64,000 bases of DNA from Allobosea psychrotolerans. GTDB taxonomy: Bacteria > Pseudomonadota > Alphaproteobacteria > Rhizobiales > Beijerinckiaceae. The notes beneath the pieces are model-generated. The model ran no database searches. It saw only the letters and a program-made list of their open reading frames with translations, and was not told the DNA's origin. Shown here in pieces: positions 10,372-21,139 of the stretch. Positions within the stretch are counted from its first letter, which is position 1, and each line of letters starts with the position of its first letter. A program made the translations under genes and the position numbers. The stretch is from positions 62,001 to 126,000 of the forward strand of contig NZ_PQFZ01000007.1 in the NCBI RefSeq assembly GCF_002917105.1. The letters are read 5' to 3'.

Positions 10372-10404
10372 AAAAAGCCCCGGACTGTTCGGTCCGGGGC
10401 TTTT
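10372..10404. terminator. Bidirectional Rho-independent terminator
   Basis: A-run, then stem AGCCCCGGAC and GTCCGGGGCT around a short TGTTCG-type loop, then T-run. It lies between the convergent nhaA and ldtP genes, so it can end transcription from both sides. Confidence 0.85.
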
Positions 10405-10456
10405 CAGATCAGGAAAGGCGATCACTCAGGCGCTGTGACCTTCGGATATCCTGGCC

Positions 10457-11698
10457 TCAGATGTCCTTGTCGCCGCTAAGCTGCGCCACCGGGGCCGGTG
10501 CGAGACCATCCTTGTTGTAGATGTCGTCGCGGAACTGCACGCCGCCATCGGGCGTCGCCCAGGCGGTGACATAGACCCAGTAGCACGGCACCGGGTTGCT
10601 GATCCGCGCATTGATGCGCTCGCCGGACTGAATCACCTGATCGATCTTGGCGCGATCCCAGCCGGGGGTGTCCTTGAGCAGCCAGGCAACATAGTCGCGC
10701 ACGTTCTGGACGCGCATGCAGCCGGATGAGACGAAGCGGAAATCGTCGCCGAAGATGCCCTTCGCCGGCGTGTCATGCATATAGACGCCGTAGGGGCTTG
10801 GAATGTTGATGCGGACGACTCCGAGCGAATTGAAGTCGCCGCCTGGGTCCTGCCGGAAGGTGTAGCGCGTCGCCTCGTCGGAGTTCCAGTTGACCTGCGA
10901 GGGCTGGATCTCGCCATTGGGGCCGATGATGCGGATCTTGTTCTCGGTCAGATAGCCCGGCTCCTTGCGCATCTTCGGGATCAGGTCCTTGCGGATGATC
11001 GAAGCCGGCACGGTCCAGGTCGGGTTGAAGTTGACCTCGGGGATCTTGGTCTGGAGCAAAGGCGACTGCCGGTCGATCTTGCCGACGCCGGCGGCATGGC
11101 GGGTCGCAACGACGCCGTTCTCGACCGTCTCGACCAGCGCGGCAGGGATATTGGCCACGACATAGCGGTTGCCCAGATTGCCCGACCAGGTACGCAGCCG
11201 GACCACATTGGTCTCGAGCTGGCGGATGCGCCGGTCGATCGGCACGTTGAGCGCCGCCACCGTGGCGCGGTTGAGGGCGCCGGTGGTGGAAAGACCGACC
11301 CGCGACTGGAAGTTGCGCACGCCGGCCTCGACATAGGAATCATAGACGTTGCTGGTGCCCGCATTTGCGTCGAGATCGCCGGTGACCACCAGGCGCTGCC
11401 GCAGCGCGACGACGCCGGGACCGCTCGAGCCGACGCTCATCTTGTCGCCGATCTGGAGCGTCGGCCAGCCGCCGCGGGATGCGAGATCGCGATAGGCGAC
11501 GATCGCAGCTTCAGTCGCCTGCAGCGATTCCGGCGAGAGCATCGGGGTATGGGAACGGGCGACCGCATTGCGCGCCCCGGAATCATAGCTCTGACGCCAT
11601 TCAGCCTGCTGGGCGAAGGCTGGCAAGGCTGCGGTCGTCGCAGCGCCCGAAAGCAACGCGAGCACGGTCTCGCGGCGGGTCAGGCTCAAATTCGACAT
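10457..11698 (-). CDS. ldtP: L,D-transpeptidase LdtP (YcbB-like)
   Basis: Periplasmic enzyme that makes or remodels 3-3 cross-links in peptidoglycan. The ATG at 11698 gives 413 residues and has GAGG 7 bases upstream. The N-terminus SLTRRETVLALLSG plus AQQ resembles a Tat or Sec signal peptide, cut near residue 30. A peptidoglycan-binding domain spans about 82-150 (PGVVALRQRL and FQSRVGLSTTGALN). The YkuD catalytic domain runs from about 177, with H308 in YMHDTP and the nucleophile C327 in SSGCMRV. It sits downstream of ldtR; in Liberibacter and Sinorhizobium LdtR is known to control this enzyme. Confidence 0.9.
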   Translation of the reverse strand: MSNLSLTRRETVLALLSGAATTAALPAFAQQAEWRQSYDSGARNAVARSHTPMLSPESLQATEAAIVAYRDLASRGGWPTLQIGDKMSVGSSGPGVVALRQRLVVTGDLDANAGTSNVYDSYVEAGVRNFQSRVGLSTTGALNRATVAALNVPIDRRIRQLETNVVRLRTWSGNLGNRYVVANIPAALVETVENGVVATRHAAGVGKIDRQSPLLQTKIPEVNFNPTWTVPASIIRKDLIPKMRKEPGYLTENKIRIIGPNGEIQPSQVNWNSDEATRYTFRQDPGGDFNSLGVVRINIPSPYGVYMHDTPAKGIFGDDFRFVSSGCMRVQNVRDYVAWLLKDTPGWDRAKIDQVIQSGERINARISNPVPCYWVYVTAWATPDGGVQFRDDIYNKDGLAPAPVAQLSGDKDI

Positions 11699-12035
11699 CG
11701 TATCCCTCATCCTCATCACGGTCCGGACCAAACGCTGGACACAGCGCGAGCGCAACACAGAAGCCGCCCGCCATCAGCGAGCGCCGGTTCCATGAACTAC
11801 GCTCTCTTACCACGGTTAACGTCTTGTGATGAGCGAGGCATTTTTAGGGCATGGCCACGTTCCGCGGCATGCATGACCAGTATTCGGCGAAGAGGATCAA
11901 ACGCCGTGTCTCTGGCGCAACAGATTGGGCGCAACGGATCGGGTTGCGCCGGGACGCTCCGGCGCGGTCGAGGCCGGAGCGATCGAGGCGATCAGCTGCG
12001 GAAACGGCCCCGGAAGGGCCGTCTGGCCGCGTTTT
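11699..12035. other. Intergenic region ldtP-ldtR
   Basis: A 337-base gap that must hold the ldtP promoter. An AT-rich patch lies at about 11795-11850. An alternative leftward frame from 11813 begins with a twin-Arg hydrophobic segment (NRRSLMAGGFCVALALCPAFG) and overlaps the 5-prime end of ldtP out of frame; it has no recognised relative and is not called as a gene. No repeat or RNA gene was recognised. Confidence 0.5.
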
Positions 12036-12548
12036 TCAGAGCTTGTAGCGGATCTGGTCGGTCCAGAACCGCTCCAGCCGGAGCAGCGCGTTGTTCATGC
12101 GCTCGAAGTCGTCAGAGGCGATGCCGCCGATCTGCTCGACCGTCTGAACATGCTTGTCGTAGACGCCCTTCACGAGATTGTGCACTTCCGTGCCCTTCTC
12201 GGTGAGGCTGATCCGGACCGAGCGTCGGTCGATCCGCGAGCGGGCATGGTGCAGATAGCCCAGCTCGACCAGCTTCTTGACGTTGTAGGAGACGTTCGAA
12301 CCGAGATAGTAGCCGCGCGTCCTGAGCTCGCTGGCGCTCAGCTCGGCATCGCCGATATTGTAGAGCAGCAGTGCCTGGACGCTGTTGACGTCGTCACGGT
12401 TGCGGCGCTCGAACTCATCCTTGATGACGTCGAGCAGGCGGCGATGCAGCCGCTCCACCAGGGTGAGGGACTCAAGGTAGAGAGGCTTCACCTTGAGATC
12501 AACATCGCCAGCCGCGGCAACAGCCGCAGTCTTTACGCTCGCTTTCAT
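12036..12548 (-). CDS. ldtR: MarR-family regulator LdtR
   Basis: Winged-helix regulator of 170 residues. After a short Ala-rich N-terminus, the MarR core shows helices through LVERLHRRLLDVIKDEF, the recognition region SASELRTRGYYLGSNVSYNV (about 92-111) and a wing SRIDRRSVRISLTEKG near 124-139. The YYLGSNVSYNVKKLVE stretch matches what I recall of LdtR from Rhizobiales, a small-molecule-responsive activator of ldtP and stress genes. The neighbouring downstream ldtP strongly supports this identity. Confidence 0.88.
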   Translation of the reverse strand: MKASVKTAAVAAAGDVDLKVKPLYLESLTLVERLHRRLLDVIKDEFERRNRDDVNSVQALLLYNIGDAELSASELRTRGYYLGSNVSYNVKKLVELGYLHHARSRIDRRSVRISLTEKGTEVHNLVKGVYDKHVQTVEQIGGIASDDFERMNNALLRLERFWTDQIRYKL

Positions 12549-12694
12549 GGTATATCTCGCCTGTTGTCTATCGGCCGAGATTTTTCTCCCGGTCCGCTTC
12601 TGAAGAACACCATAGGCGGCGCGAATGAAAACGAGTTTAAATATCAGGATGAATCAGAGATTTAGCCGTTTCGGTGAATCCAAAGTGAAGCCAG

Positions 12695-12716
12695 AAACGC
12701 TTAAGCTAAAGCGTTT
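12695..12716. promoter_or_regulatory. Inverted repeat upstream of ldtR
   Basis: Perfect 8-base arms AAACGCTT (12695-12702) and AAGCGTTT (12709-12716) with a 6-base spacer in an AT-rich stretch about 150 bases before the ldtR start. A second small dyad (GACTC/GAGTC) follows near 12726-12738. It may be a regulator site; no binding protein can be named. Confidence 0.4.
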
Positions 12717-12762
12717 GTTACCATGACTCGACGGAGTCGATCGGTTGGCCCGACCTCGCCCC

Positions 12763-12806
12763 GAAAAGTTGGAGCCGGTTTTCAGGGCAAGCCGATGCGG
12801 GATCAA
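12763..12806. repeat. Dispersed short palindrome, family C (copy 1)
   Basis: Contains CCGAAAAGTTGGAGCCGG and then TTTTCAGGGCAAGCCGATGC. It matches 40873-40919 (CCGAACAGTGGGAACCGG, then TTTTCGGAACAAGCCGATGC). It lies just after the DUF6163 gene stop on the opposite side from ldtR. Confidence 0.7.
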
Positions 12807-12813
12807 AGCGGTG

Positions 12814-13257
12814 TCAGGAGTTCTCGCTCTCGGCGAGCCAGGTCGCCAGGAAATAGGCCAGGACCAGCGCGACATAGGTGCCGATCATCGGCGTCGTCAT
12901 CGGCAGGAGCCGAGGGAAGACGAAGCCGAGCAGCAGTTGGCTGATGGCTGCCAACAGCCAGAGCACGCCCCCCCATGTGCTGGTCAGCCAGAGGCCGACG
13001 GCAGCGACGAGGTCGATCACCGCGAAATAGACGATGATCGCCTGGAAGCTGAGCAGTCTCGCTTCGAACGGCACCTCCTCGATGCCCACGCCGAAGATCA
13101 CGGCCCAGGCGAGCAACCCCTTGGCCATCCAGGCGACCGAAAGCAGGCGCAGGAGCCAGACCAGCACGAGGCGCCAGCGCGTAGGCCGGGCGCGCACGCC
13201 CGACACCGACGTCGCTTGCGCGCCGAGCATCGGCTCGCCATCGCCGCCCAAACCCAT
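12814..13257 (-). CDS. DUF6163-family integral membrane protein
   Basis: A 147-residue protein with four predicted membrane helices at about 30-56, 68-90, 95-115 and 123-142, and a polar N-terminus. The size and helix pattern fit the uncharacterised alphaproteobacterial DUF6163 family; that name is recalled from memory of the family, not searched. It starts two bases after the stop of the HIBCH-like gene and is probably co-transcribed with it. M10 is an alternative start. Function unknown. Confidence 0.7.
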   Translation of the reverse strand: MGLGGDGEPMLGAQATSVSGVRARPTRWRLVLVWLLRLLSVAWMAKGLLAWAVIFGVGIEEVPFEARLLSFQAIIVYFAVIDLVAAVGLWLTSTWGGVLWLLAAISQLLLGFVFPRLLPMTTPMIGTYVALVLAYFLATWLAESENS

Positions 13258-13259
13258 CC

Positions 13260-15562
<2,303 letters not shown>

Positions 15563-15575
15563 GCGGGCGCAGGGT

Positions 15576-15713
15576 GTCATCCCGCACGCGCTGCGGCACG
15601 CAGTGCTGCTGCGCAGATGCGGGACCGCGTGGCGGGAAGGTGCCCGGTTCTGCTGGCGGTCCCGTGTCTGCATCGCGGCACTTCGCGCCGCAATGCGCAC
15701 GGGATGACATCGG
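15576..15713. repeat. Long self-complementary intergenic palindrome
   Basis: Starts GTCATCCCGCACGCGCTGCG and ends CGCAATGCGCACGGGATGAC. Internal matching arms include GATGCGGGACCGC with GCGGTCCCGTGTC. No second copy of this exact type was seen in the window. It follows hemB directly and could act as a strong stem-loop in its 3-prime end. Confidence 0.7.
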
Positions 15714-15743
15714 CAGTTGGCCCGCTTACACCTTTGTTTTGAT

Positions 15744-15787
15744 GCGTTTTCTTCACGCGAACCGGTTTCCACTTCACTTGAAAACGC
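15744..15787. repeat. Dispersed palindrome, family A (copy 1)
   Basis: A 44-base imperfect palindrome, GCGTTTTCTTCACGCGAACC followed by a second half ending TTGAAAACGC. Other copies lie at 18985, 20941, 23357 and 52364. It ends only 16 bases before the LivH-type gene start, so that gene's promoter must lie in or beyond the repeat. Confidence 0.85.
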
Positions 15788-15803
15788 TCTAGCGTGGCGC
15801 GAC

Positions 15804-17153
15804 ATGCGCCCTTTCCTCCTGCCGATTCTGCTCGTCCCGATTCTGCTCGTTCTGGCCCTCGGCGGCTGCAGCGAGAGCTTCGACACCGACCAGCAGCGCC
15901 TCTGCCGTGAGGCGATCCCGCCGCTGAACCCGCCGGGCACGGAGATCGCGATCGACGGCACTGCCGCAGGCCCGCGCCCCAACGCGCTACGCATCCTCTA
16001 CCGGGCTCAGACCGGGAGCGGCGCCGCGCGGCGCCGCAGCATCGACTGTCTCTTCGCCGGCGAAGGCGCGGGCCTCCGGCGCGGCGCCCTGATCGGCATC
16101 GCCTCCGACGGCCGGCCGATGAGCGACGCCAGCTTCTATCTGCTGCGGCGCTTCTATCTCGAGGACCGGGCCGAGCCGCCTATCGACCCCGGAGCGCCGC
16201 GCGCGGAGGATCTGCCGCAGGTCGCGCCCGCTTTGGCCTATGGCCTGCAGCAGGGCCTGAGCGCCCTGCCCTCGGCCGCGATCTACACGCTGCTCGCTTC
16301 GGCCTATGCGCTGATCTACGGGCTGACCGGGCGCATCATCCTGAGCTTCGGCGAATTCGCGGCGCTGGGGGCATTGGCGAGCGTGGTCGGGGTCGCGCTG
16401 ATCCTGTCATTGTCGGTGTCGACGCCGGCCTCGGGGCTCGCCATCGCCTTTGCGGTCGCGATCGCCGTCTGCGCCTTTCATGGCTTCGCGATGGGGCGTT
16501 TCATCCTGCGCCCGCTCGCACGCGCCACGGGTCAGCAGATGCTGATCGCCACGATCGGGCTCGCCATCGCGCTGTCGGAATATCTGCGGCTTGCGCAGGG
16601 GCCGGAACTGCGCTGGCTGCCACCGGTCTTCAACGAACCCTGGTCGCTGGCCAGGGCGGGCAGCTTCATCGTCACGGTGACGCCGCTGGGACTCGTCCTG
16701 GCCGTGATCGGCTTGGCGGCCGCGCTGGGCCTCGTGCTGCTGATCAGGCTCTCGGCCTATGGCCGGGCCTGGCGGGCGGTCTCGGACGACGCGCGCACGG
16801 CTGCCCTGTTCGGGGTCGATGCGCGCGCCGTCCACGACAAGGCCCTGATCCTGGCCTGCGCCGCTTGCGGCATCGCCGGCGTGACGGTGACCGCCGTCTA
16901 TGGCGGCATGGGTTTTGCCGGCGGTTTCACCCTGGGGCTCAAGGCGCTGGTCGCGGCTATTCTCGGCGGCATCGGCTCCGTCGCGGGCGCGGCGCTTGGC
17001 GGAATTTGCATCGCGATCTTCGAGGTGGTCTGGTCCTCGACCATGCCGCTCGAACAACGCGACATCGCCGTCTACGCCCTGCTCGCCGTCGTGCTGATCC
17101 TGCGGCCCGGCGGCTTTTTCGGCGATGGCGCGCTGGCGCCACGAGATGTCTGA
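15804..17153 (+). CDS. LivH-type ABC permease with lipoprotein-like N-terminal extension
   Basis: Inner-membrane permease of 449 residues, about 150 longer than a standard LivH. Residues 1-22 form a hydrophobic segment ending in LALGGC, which resembles a lipobox. Residues 23-145 are a hydrophilic, probably periplasmic domain with Cys at 34 and 82. The LivH-type permease core starts near 147 (GLQQGLSALPSAAIYTLLAS) and continues with about eight helices and the ABC-coupling region RAVSDDARTAALFGVDA. No LivK, LivM, LivG or LivF gene is nearby. It overlaps the possible upstream starts of ilvA, suggesting a role in amino-acid transport. Confidence 0.8.
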   Translation: MRPFLLPILLVPILLVLALGGCSESFDTDQQRLCREAIPPLNPPGTEIAIDGTAAGPRPNALRILYRAQTGSGAARRRSIDCLFAGEGAGLRRGALIGIASDGRPMSDASFYLLRRFYLEDRAEPPIDPGAPRAEDLPQVAPALAYGLQQGLSALPSAAIYTLLASAYALIYGLTGRIILSFGEFAALGALASVVGVALILSLSVSTPASGLAIAFAVAIAVCAFHGFAMGRFILRPLARATGQQMLIATIGLAIALSEYLRLAQGPELRWLPPVFNEPWSLARAGSFIVTVTPLGLVLAVIGLAAALGLVLLIRLSAYGRAWRAVSDDARTAALFGVDARAVHDKALILACAACGIAGVTVTAVYGGMGFAGGFTLGLKALVAAILGGIGSVAGAALGGICIAIFEVVWSSTMPLEQRDIAVYALLAVVLILRPGGFFGDGALAPRDV

Positions 17154-17166
17154 ACGGAGCACGCGC

Positions 17167-18429
17167 ATGACCCAGCAGGCAAAGCCGAACGAGCCCTTCG
17201 CGATCACGCCCGAGGATATAGAGGCGGCGGCAAGGCGCATCGAGGGGCATGTCCTGCGCACGCCGCTGGTGCCGGCGCCGCGCCTCTCCGAGCTCACCGG
17301 CGCGACCATCCTGGTCAAGCACGAGAACATGCAGGCGACGGCCTCCTTCAAGGAGCGCGGCGCGGTCAACAAGCTGCTCAGCCTCGACGAGGACGAGACT
17401 ACGCGCGGCGTCATCGCCATGTCGGCGGGCAACCACGCCCAGGCGGTGGCCTATCATGCCCGCCGCTTCGGCATCCCGGCGACGATCGTGATGCCCGAGA
17501 CGACGCCTCTGGTGAAGGTCGAGAACACACGCTCGCATGGCGCGCGCGTCGTGCTCTTCGGCGAGACGCTCTACGAATCCGCGCAAAGGGCGCGCGAACT
17601 GGCAAATGCCGAGGGCCTCGTCTTCGTCCACCCCTATGACGACCCCGCGGTGATGGCAGGCCAGGGCACGATCGCCCAGGAGATGCTCGACGACGACCCT
17701 GATCTCGACGTGCTGATCATCCCGCTCGGCGGCGGCGGGCTGATGGCGGGCAATGCGGTGGCCGCCAAGGCGCTCAAGCCCGAGATCGAACTGATCGGCG
17801 TGGAAGCGGCGCTCTACCCCTCCTTCTTCAACGCCGTGAACGCCGAGGATCTGGCAATCGGCGGCGCGACATTGGCCGAGGGCATCGCGGTCAAGACGGT
17901 GGGCGTGCAGACGCTGCCGATCGTCTCCAGCCTGGTTTCCGACATCGTCCTGGTCGGCGAGGACCTGATCGAGCGTGCCGTCAATGCCTATGCCTGCCTC
18001 CAGCACACGCTGGCCGAGGGTGCAGGCGCAGCCGGCCTCGCCGCCATGCTGAAGGAGCCGCAGCGCTATGCCGGCCGCAAGGTCGGGCTCGTGCTCTGCG
18101 GCGGCAATATCGACACCCGCCTGCTGGCGGCGATCATGGTGCGCGAACTGGAGCGCGAGGACCGCATCGTCGCCTTCCGCCTCACCACCAGCGACCGGCC
18201 GGGCCTGCTCGGCAGGGTCGCGAGCCTGCTCGGCGACCAGGGCGCCAATATCCTGGAGGTCAGCCATGGCCGGCTCTTCCTCGACGTTCCCGCCAAAGGC
18301 GTGACACTCGACGTCACCGTGGAGACGCGCGGACCCGCACATTCGCAGGCGATCGAAGCGATGCTGCGCGCCAACGGCTTCGCGCCGCATCGGGTTTTGC
18401 CGCGTGGTCTTGCGGAACCAGGACGCTGA
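17167..18429 (+). CDS. ilvA: Threonine ammonia-lyase (IlvA/TdcB type with ACT domain)
   Basis: PLP enzyme that deaminates threonine to 2-oxobutyrate for isoleucine synthesis or threonine breakdown. From the ATG at 17167 (GGAG 9 bases upstream) it has 420 residues; starts at 17125 and 17146 would overlap the permease gene. PLP lysine is K62 in TASFKERGA, and the phosphate loop is PLGGGGLMAGN near 191-201. A single ACT domain spans about 335-415 (FRLTTSDRPGLLGRVASLLG). This short one-ACT architecture differs from E. coli biosynthetic IlvA with its double regulatory domain, so allosteric control may differ. Confidence 0.9.
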   Translation: MTQQAKPNEPFAITPEDIEAAARRIEGHVLRTPLVPAPRLSELTGATILVKHENMQATASFKERGAVNKLLSLDEDETTRGVIAMSAGNHAQAVAYHARRFGIPATIVMPETTPLVKVENTRSHGARVVLFGETLYESAQRARELANAEGLVFVHPYDDPAVMAGQGTIAQEMLDDDPDLDVLIIPLGGGGLMAGNAVAAKALKPEIELIGVEAALYPSFFNAVNAEDLAIGGATLAEGIAVKTVGVQTLPIVSSLVSDIVLVGEDLIERAVNAYACLQHTLAEGAGAAGLAAMLKEPQRYAGRKVGLVLCGGNIDTRLLAAIMVRELEREDRIVAFRLTTSDRPGLLGRVASLLGDQGANILEVSHGRLFLDVPAKGVTLDVTVETRGPAHSQAIEAMLRANGFAPHRVLPRGLAEPGR

Positions 18430-18498
18430 TCAAACATTGTGGGGAACGGCGCGGCTTTTTCGGCTTCCCTCCGCGCCGAAGCAGGACGACCCTTTTCG

Positions 18499-18972
18499 AT
18501 GAGCGACCCGCGCTACGGCCAATCCCCGATCACGCCGATCGATCCGCGCCCGTTCCAGGACGTCAGCGGCGTGCTGAGTTCGCGGCTCTTCGCCTGGATC
18601 GGCGATATCATCATCCTGTTCTTCCTGGGCTGGCTGATCATCGTGCTGCTCGGGATCCTGGGCATCGTCACCTTCGGCGCAACCTGGCTCCTGATCCCGA
18701 TCGCGACCGTCGCAACCGCGCTCGGCTACGCCGCGCTGACGATCGGCGGCCCACGCCAGGCGACCTGGGGCATGCGCATGGCGGGCCTCAAGGTCGAGAC
18801 CGTCAATGGTGGGCGCCCCGATGGGGTGGCCGCAGCGGTGCATGCGCTGCTGTTTTATGTCGCGGCCGGAACGGTCGCGCTGTGGCTGCTCGATATCGGC
18901 TGCGGCTTCGTGCGCGCCGACCGGCGCTTCGGGCATGACCTGCTGACGGGGCTGGTCGTGGTACGCGGCTGA
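18499..18972 (+). CDS. RDD-family membrane protein
   Basis: A 157-residue integral membrane protein. The RDD family features are visible as SRLFAWIGDIIILF (R and D at the start of helix 1) near 30-43 and the TWGMRMAGLKVE loop near 92-103. Three helices lie at about 33-55, 58-80 and 112-135. The ATG at 18499 is preferred to a GTG 20 codons upstream because the family starts close to a short polar N-terminus. RDD proteins are mostly uncharacterised; some have been linked to ion transport. Confidence 0.8.
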   Translation: MSDPRYGQSPITPIDPRPFQDVSGVLSSRLFAWIGDIIILFFLGWLIIVLLGILGIVTFGATWLLIPIATVATALGYAALTIGGPRQATWGMRMAGLKVETVNGGRPDGVAAAVHALLFYVAAGTVALWLLDIGCGFVRADRRFGHDLLTGLVVVRG

Positions 18973-18984
18973 GCGCGCTTCACA

Positions 18985-19084
18985 GCGTTTTCGAGCGAAG
19001 TGGGCACCGGTTCGCGTGAAGAAAACGCGCTAAAACAAAGATCTGGAGCAATTGAACGATCCAACCGGGTCGGAAATTGCTCTA
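18985..19084. repeat. Dispersed palindrome, family A (full-length copy 2)
   Basis: The 44-base core GCGTTTTCGAGCGAAGTGGG...GAAAACGC is followed by a second half (AAAACAAAGATCTGGAGCAA, then TTGAACGATCCAA) ending in AATTGCTCTAGA. The whole of about 100 bases is the reverse complement of 52364-52465, showing a two-part element. Confidence 0.85.
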
Positions 19085-19094
19085 GAAGCGGTGG

Positions 19095-19925
19095 TCAGAA
19101 GCGGTAGCGCACGAGCCGGCCCAGTCTCGCCAGGGGCGCAATCGCGGCGAAGACGCTGACCGCCAGGCGTGCCGGCCATGACATCCGCGCGACCTGCTTT
19201 GGATCGTAGCCGTCTGGATCATAGGCCATCAAGTCAGTCATCAGCCTCAGGCGGGGAACCTGCGTCTCGAGTGCTTGGGGGTTGTCGAGCGTCCAATGCA
19301 GCGTCGCGCCGGTCGCCCGGACCGAAGGCTGGTTCCTGATGAACCAGAGACCAAGCCAGCTATAGCCGTCGAAGGCCAGTTCGCCGCTTGCGACATGCTC
19401 CGTCAGCCTGCGGAGCAGACGCGGCACCTCGTCCTCGGCGATATAGGGTAGAAGCCCTTCGGCGAGGATCAGCGCCGGGCGGTCCGTCGGCACCTCGCCG
19501 AGCCAAGCCGGGTCCGTCACCGAGGCGCCGATCAGGCTGTAGCCGTCGCGCTCCGGATAGAGGCGCCGGCGCAATGCGACGACCTCGGGATAATCGACAT
19601 CGAACCAGCCGATGCCCGGCGGCGGATCGATCCGGAAGATCCGGCTGTCCAGCCCGCAGCCGAGATGCAGCACGGTGGCGTCGGGATGGTGCGCGATGAA
19701 TTCTCGGGTCCAGCCGTCGAGGATATGGGCGCGCATCGCCACGCCGATCATCAGGTCGCGGTCGATCTGCAGCTTCGCGAAGTCATAATCGATCTTGCTG
19801 ACGGCCTCGGCGGCGAAACGGTCCTGCAGCAGGGAATCCGGCAGAAGGCTCTCTCCGGCCTTGCAGTAGAGCGTGATGAGGAGGGTTTCCCTTTCCTCGG
19901 TCAGCGTGACTTTTTCGATTGGCAT
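19095..19925 (-). CDS. SAM-dependent methyltransferase, LCMT/PPM family
   Basis: A 276-residue class I methyltransferase. The SAM-binding motif is VLHLGCGLDSRIFRI near 90-104; the LDSR after the glycines is typical of the leucine-carboxyl methyltransferase-like family (often annotated as O-methyltransferase). The later ILAEGLLPYIAEDEV segment is a second family hallmark. The start MPIEKVT at 19925 is chosen over a longer frame whose extra N-terminus is Arg-rich. Substrate unknown; no obvious operon partner. Confidence 0.82.
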   Translation of the reverse strand: MPIEKVTLTEERETLLITLYCKAGESLLPDSLLQDRFAAEAVSKIDYDFAKLQIDRDLMIGVAMRAHILDGWTREFIAHHPDATVLHLGCGLDSRIFRIDPPPGIGWFDVDYPEVVALRRRLYPERDGYSLIGASVTDPAWLGEVPTDRPALILAEGLLPYIAEDEVPRLLRRLTEHVASGELAFDGYSWLGLWFIRNQPSVRATGATLHWTLDNPQALETQVPRLRLMTDLMAYDPDGYDPKQVARMSWPARLAVSVFAAIAPLARLGRLVRYRF

Positions 19926-20189
19926 CGCGATCACCTCGCGGTCGGGGCGGCCCGCATGGGGCCGAGGGCGAAGATGACCCTCTGCCAGGCGCGACGCAAC
20001 CGTGACGCGAGCAGAACAGACGGCCTCCGAGCGGGCTCGAACCAAGTTCGGCCCAAGCTTTTAAGCGAAAACGCCCCGCGCTTGGCGAACGGCCCGGCCA
20101 GGCGCCTTGTTCACCCGACGTTCCCATTTCCATAGGGAGGGAACATGATCTAGAGTTTGCAGGCAGCAGCAGGTTCGAAGGTTCGAGAC

Positions 20190-20936
20190 GTGACGCGCCC
20201 GTTGCGGGATGCCCCGCAATTTTACCTGACGTCGCCGACCACGTGCCCCTATTTGCCAGGGCGCGAGGAGCGCAAGGTGTTCACGCATCTCGTGGGCGCG
20301 CGCGCGCGCGACCTCAACGACGTGCTGAGCCAGGGCGGCTTCCGGCGCTCGCAGAGCATCGCCTATCGCCCGGCTTGCGAAACCTGCCGGGCCTGCGTCT
20401 CCGTGCGGGTCTGCGTCGACGACTTCCGTCCGTCGCGCGGCTTCCGCAAGGTGGCCTCGCGCAACAGCGACCTGGTCGGCCAGGTGCTGCCGCCGCAGCC
20501 GCGCTCCGAGCACTATTCCCTGTTCCGCTCCTATCTCGACGAACGCCACCCCGAAGGCGGCATGGCGACGATGTCGGCGCTCGACTTCGCGATGATGGTC
20601 GAGGACAGCCATGTCGAGACCTCGCTGATCGAGTACCGTCGGCGTGGTCCCGATAGCGGCTTCACCGGCCGCGGCCAGGGCGACCTCTTCGCGATGGCGC
20701 TGACCGACACGCTGAGCGACGGGCTCTCGATGGTCTATTCGGTGTTCGACCCCAATCTGGAGGCGCGTTCGCTCGGCACCTTCATGGTGCTCGACCATAT
20801 CGAGCGCGCCCGCAAGCTCGGCCTGCCTTATGTCTATCTCGGCTACTGGGTCGAGGGCTCGCCCAAGATGGCCTACAAGGCCCGCTTCCTGCCACAGGAG
20901 CGACTGACGCCCTTGGGCTGGGAACGCGTCGGCTAG
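20190..20936 (+). CDS. bpt: Aspartate/glutamate leucyltransferase Bpt
   Basis: N-end-rule enzyme that transfers leucine from Leu-tRNA to proteins with N-terminal Asp or Glu, marking them for ClpAP. The GTG at 20190 gives 248 residues beginning [15 protein letters not shown], in line with the family start; an upstream TTG is unlikely. Signature residues are [16 protein letters not shown] (19-34), the Cys cluster C63-x2-C66-x2-C69 in [14 protein letters not shown], and the C-terminal [18 protein letters not shown]. The preceding AAGG lies about 9 bases before the start. Confidence 0.93.
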   Translation: MTRPLRDAPQFYLTSPTTCPYLPGREERKVFTHLVGARARDLNDVLSQGGFRRSQSIAYRPACETCRACVSVRVCVDDFRPSRGFRKVASRNSDLVGQVLPPQPRSEHYSLFRSYLDERHPEGGMATMSALDFAMMVEDSHVETSLIEYRRRGPDSGFTGRGQGDLFAMALTDTLSDGLSMVYSVFDPNLEARSLGTFMVLDHIERARKLGLPYVYLGYWVEGSPKMAYKARFLPQERLTPLGWERVG

Positions 20937-20940
20937 CTAG

Positions 20941-20984
20941 AGCGTTTTGAGCGAAGTGGGCACCGCTTCGCGTGAAGAAAACGC
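20941..20984. repeat. Dispersed palindrome, family A (copy 3)
   Basis: AGCGTTTTGAGCGAAGTGGG...GAAAACGC core with a degenerated tail (CGAAACAAATAG) to about 20995. It starts five bases after the bpt stop and forms the left border of the RraA-UxaA operon, whose right border at 23357 is another family A copy in inverse orientation. Confidence 0.85.
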
Positions 20985-21139
20985 GTCGAAACAAATAGCC
21001 CCAATCCTGATTAAACCGATTGAAACGCATTCGCGTCGCGCAAAAAACGCGCTTGCGGCAGCCCTGCCCTGCCCGCACTCTGACGCCAACCGGTCCGGGC
21101 GACGCCAACGTCGCATCCAGAGACCAGCGCGGAGGAAAC

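Noticed and set aside
20170-20192. GGTTCGAAGGTTCGA string, like a T-loop of tRNA
   Set aside because: No acceptor, D or anticodon arms can be drawn around it; it lies in the bpt leader. No tRNA was found in the window.
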